From: Pseudognaphalium luteoalbum
Taxonomy: Eukaryota; Streptophyta; Magnoliopsida; Asterales; Asteraceae
Direction of reading: 5' to 3'
Assembly (NCBI GenBank): GCA_963422505.1
Contig: OY730193.1
Span: 81,875,600 to 81,939,599 of the forward strand
DNA length: 64,000 nucleotides
Shown here one piece after another: positions 60,635 through 64,000 of the stretch; position 1 is the first letter of the stretch, and each line of letters begins with the position of its first letter. The translations under genes and the position numbers were made by a program. The notes beneath the pieces were generated by a model. It ran no database searches, had not been told where the DNA came from, and saw only the letters and a program-made list of their open reading frames with translations.

Positions 60635-61181
60635 TGTAACACCCCGCAATTTCGTCATAATGATAAACGTAATTTACACGCATTTCTAGGCTAATTCTCT
60701 AACTTTGAGTGAATTCACAAGGCATTTTAGAGGTAAGTCTAGCAAAGCCCAACTAGTTAATACGCGTAGTACTACATACGTAATTAGTTGTAATTACGTA
60801 CACAACAATTGGAAACAAAAGCGACAAAAATATATGAATGTTGATGAACAAAATTATTTAATAAAATGAAATTATTAAATAACATTAACGTTTATTAAAT
60901 ATTATGTTGATAATATTTACGAAGTATTTTGTAATGCGAAACGTTTATTTCGTTTATTTCGTAAACTAAAACAAAACAAAGTTAAAATATTATAACTCAA
61001 TTAAAATTATTTATATAAAATATCTCAAGTAAAAATATATTCGGTAAAATATTTAAGAATTTATCATTTAAAAAGATTAAAACATTTAACGATCGGGTAA
61101 GCAAAACACAGGTAAAATACCACAAAAGTGGGACAAAAATCCCCTCCCCTCTTGGTTTTGGTCGGCCTACCCAAAACCCCC

Positions 61182-61381
61182 NNNNNNNNNNNNNNNNNNN
61201 NNNNNNNNNNNNNNNNNNNNNNNNNNNNNNNNNNNNNNNNNNNNNNNNNNNNNNNNNNNNNNNNNNNNNNNNNNNNNNNNNNNNNNNNNNNNNNNNNNNN
61301 NNNNNNNNNNNNNNNNNNNNNNNNNNNNNNNNNNNNNNNNNNNNNNNNNNNNNNNNNNNNNNNNNNNNNNNNNNNNNNNNN
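61182..61381. other. Assembly gap (200 N)
   Basis: Exactly 200 N bases, so a placeholder of unknown true length. It lies inside the LTR of element H. Open frames across it are meaningless. Confidence 1.
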
Positions 61382-61473
61382 CATCGAACAGTTGGTTGTG
61401 TCGCTTTTGGCCCAAAAACAGTAGTGCAACACAAGCTTTTGTGTCGCATTATCTTTCCTACGTCGCACATAGC

Positions 61474-61699
61474 TAGGGGTGTATAAAATATCCGTATCTG
61501 AATCCGATACCCGATTAACTGAAATACCCGATCCAAAAATATCCGAAATTTTGGATATCCGAAGTTTCGGATACCCGAAATCCGGATACCCGATACTTCG
61601 GATTCGGATATTGGGTAGTGGTATTCAGAAAAGTCAGATATATGGATACCCGAAGTATCCAAACTATTCCAACCTTTTGTTTTTTAATAATTTTATTTT

Positions 61700-61758
<59 letters not shown>

Positions 61759-62565
61759 ATAGTGGAATATTCAAATTAAAAAAGATGTTTAATACTCTCT
61801 CCCACCGACAGTTTTCTTTCCTTTTTTCCCATTCACCAGCCACCGATAGTTTCTAATGCCGGCAAATTTCTAATCTCTCGCCGGAGTTATATCCGGACGC
61901 AACCACACTGATTTCAAACTCAATTCCACTTTTATTGCTATTTTTTGTTTCGATTAATACCTTACTGATACCGTCGACACCCACCGTTCTGTGAACACCA
62001 ACCGCCGACCATCATCGCTGCTCTCGCTCTCTCTCCTCTCCGATCTACCGCCGCCGTTCTATCTCCTCTCCGATATGGCCGTGGCCGCTCTCTCTCTCTC
62101 CTGATGCTCTCTCACTGATTGAACATGCTATAATCTCCAAATATAAATTTAAGATGGTGGTGGCATGGATACATTGGTGATGGTGGTTGATATGCATAGA
62201 TCCATTGGTGTTGATGGTTAGTGTACATGGATTTGCTAGTGTTGTTGGCTAGAACATAGCCGATCGTTTTTGATTAATTAATTTAATACTTTGATTGATG
62301 AATTAATTGTTTGGATATGTTTATAATTAGCTGTTTATATATATATCTACAAATCTGTGTACACGGATTTTGGTGTATTATGGATGGTTTGATGTTATGT
62401 AGTAGCTAGTAAGTCCTGTGTTGCCTTGTCGATATCCGTATCCGAAATTTCGGATATCCGAAGTTCGGATGTCTGAAATTTCGGATACGGATATTGGGTA
62501 GTGAAAATCACTATCCGAAATATTCGGATATCCGAAAGTCCGGATATCCGAAATGAACGCCCCTA
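61474..62565. mobile_element. H1: non-autonomous hAT-superfamily DNA transposon
   Basis: It is 1092 bp with imperfect terminal inverted repeats, TAGGGGTGT at the left and the complement of TAGGGGCGTTC at the right, flanked by a perfect 8-bp duplication CACATAGC (61466-61473 and 62566-62573). The 8-bp duplication and TAGGGGTG ends are hallmarks of hAT elements. Subterminal regions (61495-61660 and 62430-62555) are packed with ATATCCGAA and TTCGGATA motifs in both orientations, the kind of sites hAT transposases bind. There is no transposase frame. The interior has a (TA)n run and a GC/CT-rich stretch (61800-62110). Confidence 0.9.
61705..61755. repeat. (TA)n microsatellite inside the hAT element
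   Basis: About 25 uninterrupted TA dinucleotides. Confidence 0.95.
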
Positions 62566-62864
62566 CACATAGCGACATAAGCCATTATGTCGCAGACTAC
62601 TCAATCTCGCACATAGCGACATAACACCTGATGTCGCATTAAATTACGGATATCGTACTTGGCGACACAAACCCTTGTGTCACAGAACCTTTTAGCGACA
62701 CAGTCCTTATGTCGCAAAACTCGGAACCTTAAAAACACGTTTTTTTCACTAAGTGTCGGAACCAGATTTTACCACTTAATTTTACTCCGAAGTTGGAATT
62801 CGGATGCGTTTTCACTACAACAACATAGTAGAATTAAAAATTTTCCAAGCTGACCTGGCAGCTC

Positions 62865-62950
62865 GACCCCAGCCAGGGGCTCTGCCCCTTGGACCCCGCC
62901 AGGGATTGCCACCCCTTGGACCCCGCTATCAGGGGCGCTGCCCCCGGACC
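62865..62950 (+). repeat. G/C-rich GGGGCTCTGCCCC block in element H
   Basis: Units CCAGGGGCTCTGCCCC, TTGGACCCCGCC and CAGGGGCGCTGCCCCC are each near-palindromic. The same block occurs in F (41355-41450, 53015-53110) and, reversed, in D1 (19555-19685). The complementary strand has many runs of three to five G. Confidence 0.8.
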
Positions 62951-63496
62951 TCTGTACACAATTTCATGCTTTATGAAACAAAATGAAACAATATGATAAT
63001 ACTTTCAGAGATTATTATTACAAACCGTTACCAACAAGTAGTATACATTTTCACAACTACAAATTGCGAATGTAAACATTAAAACAAACACTTGGGTCAT
63101 AATCTAGTTGTGTGAACACTACCATGGATGGTCGAGTTAGACATCCATGTACTTATTAAATCTCATACGTTTAGGGCGTTAGGAGATTCCAGACTATACT
63201 TGGGCTTTAGGCTTTGATAGCACTCGCACATTACTTAAATCAACAGGTGAGTTCACAACCTCACTTTTAACTGTTTTACTGCTTCCAACTTGGGGTGAGA
63301 AACATAGTCAACTATTTTACTGATTGCCATAACTGCTTTTGCTTACATAATTGTTTACCTTGCTTGTTTACTCGAACGATTAGAGAACTTTAGAACTGTT
63401 AAACATTTGTACAAACTGTGTTTATGAAATAACGTTTTCATACTACAAGTTAATACGAACGTGTTGAACCTTTTTGATAAACTGTTTTTTTTTTTC

Positions 63497-63703
63497 GCTG
63501 GAGAACGCCCAGCAGTGTTTGGACGGGAGAACGACCCGTGCGTGTTTAGACCGGAGAATGACCGGTACTGTGTTTCGCTGGAGAACGACCAGCAGTGTTT
63601 AGTGCCAGAGAACGACTGGCCGAGTTGGACGGGAGAACGACCCATGCGTATATAGACCGGAGAACGACCGGTACTGTTTTGGGAACGCTGGAGAACGACC
63701 AGC
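63497..63703 (+). repeat. Array of eight 17-nt hairpins with covarying stems in element H
   Basis: Hairpins lie at 63497-63513, 63523-63539, 63550-63566, 63577-63593, 63604-63620, 63629-63645, 63656-63672 and 63687-63703. Each is a 5-nt arm, a 7-nt loop AGAACGA (one AGAACGC, one AGAATGA), and a complementary 5-nt arm. Arms are GCTGG/CCAGC (three times), ACGGG/CCCGT, ACGGG/CCCAT, ACCGG/CCGGT (twice) and GCCAG/CTGGC. Spacing is mostly 25-27 nt, 31 nt for the last step. Confidence 0.9.
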
Positions 63704-64000
63704 AACATATTTTAAACTGTATTTTGGGCAACATCCCAATTGAACTATATTTGGATAACATTCCACAAAATGTTTACTTAACTATTATGGCAACAACTGT
63801 TTACGAACGTATTTGGTTTAACGAACTGTACTTGCAAATTTAAAACCTGTGAATTCACTCAACCTTGTTGTTGACTTTTACTATGTTTTTCAAGGAATTA
63901 GCAGCACACGTAAGGACCACCTGCACACATTGAACATAGGCGACCCTTGAAGCTTTAGGATGCCAACTTTTGAAATATATGGATTTCTTTTATATAACTA

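Larger units (their letters stand above)
60635..64000 (+). mobile_element. Element H: chromoviral LTR, partial (solo or 5' LTR cannot be told)
   Basis: It starts TGTAACACCCCGCAATTTCG and runs off the window with no end, PBS or coding sequence reached. It has a hairpin array (GCGACAYAA type) split by the hAT insertion, a G/C-rich block (62865-62950), and a second, different hairpin array (63497-63703). Near the right edge TACTATGTTTTTCAAGGAATTAG matches F2 at 52357-52378, where the acceptor-like CAG is intact. Orientation is therefore plus. Confidence 0.8.

Noticed and set aside
61064..61662. Frames spanning the run of N
   Set aside because: The translation is through 200 unknown bases; no real protein can be claimed.
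63497..63703. Possible CRISPR-like repeat array
   Set aside because: The repeats are hairpins with short constant loops and variable arms inside a plant LTR; there are no spacers of uniform unique sequence and no cas genes.
1..64000. Host genes, tRNA, rRNA or organelle insertions
   Set aside because: Essentially the whole window is accounted for by the listed elements; tRNA-like sequence is limited to the 13-18 nt primer-binding sites.

Overview
The window is flowering-plant DNA made almost entirely of nested LTR retrotransposons. I see no host gene, rRNA, tRNA or CRISPR array. The base composition is AT-rich. The elements are Ty3/gypsy types: Athila/Tat-like elements primed by tRNA-Asp, and chromodomain elements (chromoviruses) primed by initiator tRNA-Met. 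The gag sequences most resemble those I know from dicots, perhaps Asteraceae; that placement is inference and weak. Nearly every open frame of 60-150 codons outside the elements' own genes is chance.

Layout, using my own labels. Minus-strand Athila/Tat-like elements: A (1-8506, left LTR runs off the window), B (8507-12337), C (12338-13093 plus 27631-31176), D (13094-27630, complete), E (31177-31314 plus 53815-57207), G (57208-60634). Plus-strand chromoviral elements: F (31315-53814, complete), F1 (32337-41149, inside the 5' LTR of F), F2 (solo LTR 49730-52769, inside the 3' LTR of F), H (60635 to the window end). D1 (18396-21019) is a minus-strand solo LTR of the F type inside D. H1 (61474-62565) is a non-autonomous hAT DNA transposon inside H. 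Exact or one-mismatch target-site duplications (TSDs) support D (GTGCA), D1 (GCTGG), F (TGATC), F2 (CATAG/CACAG) and H1 (CACATAGC). The nest is five deep: G contains E, E contains C and F, C contains D and B, B contains A, D contains D1, and F contains F1 and F2.

Coding content. F has a full but decayed gag-protease-RT-RNase H-integrase-chromodomain set. F1 keeps only a short upstream reading frame and a dead gag between near-identical 3.3-kb LTRs, so it must have moved in trans. D has a broken gag followed by an intact 818-codon frame with a retroviral-type aspartic protease, a long acidic stretch and a roughly 430-residue C-terminal region I do not recognise, where RT and integrase would be expected. 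A, C and G share another unusual design: the gag position holds a protein with no recognisable capsid domain, only a CCHC-like knuckle (intact in C) followed by a conserved proline-rich, acidic protein.

Regulatory architecture. The Athila/Tat-like LTRs of A, B, C and D each have a clean minus-strand TATA box followed by CT-rich leader sequence. B and C carry G-box-type repeats upstream of it, and A and D carry GTATAC palindromes there. The chromoviral LTRs carry family-specific arrays of short hairpins in what is probably the transcribed leader. The clearest is at 63497-63703: eight 17-nt hairpins with a near-constant 7-nt loop and four different stem sequences that stay complementary.
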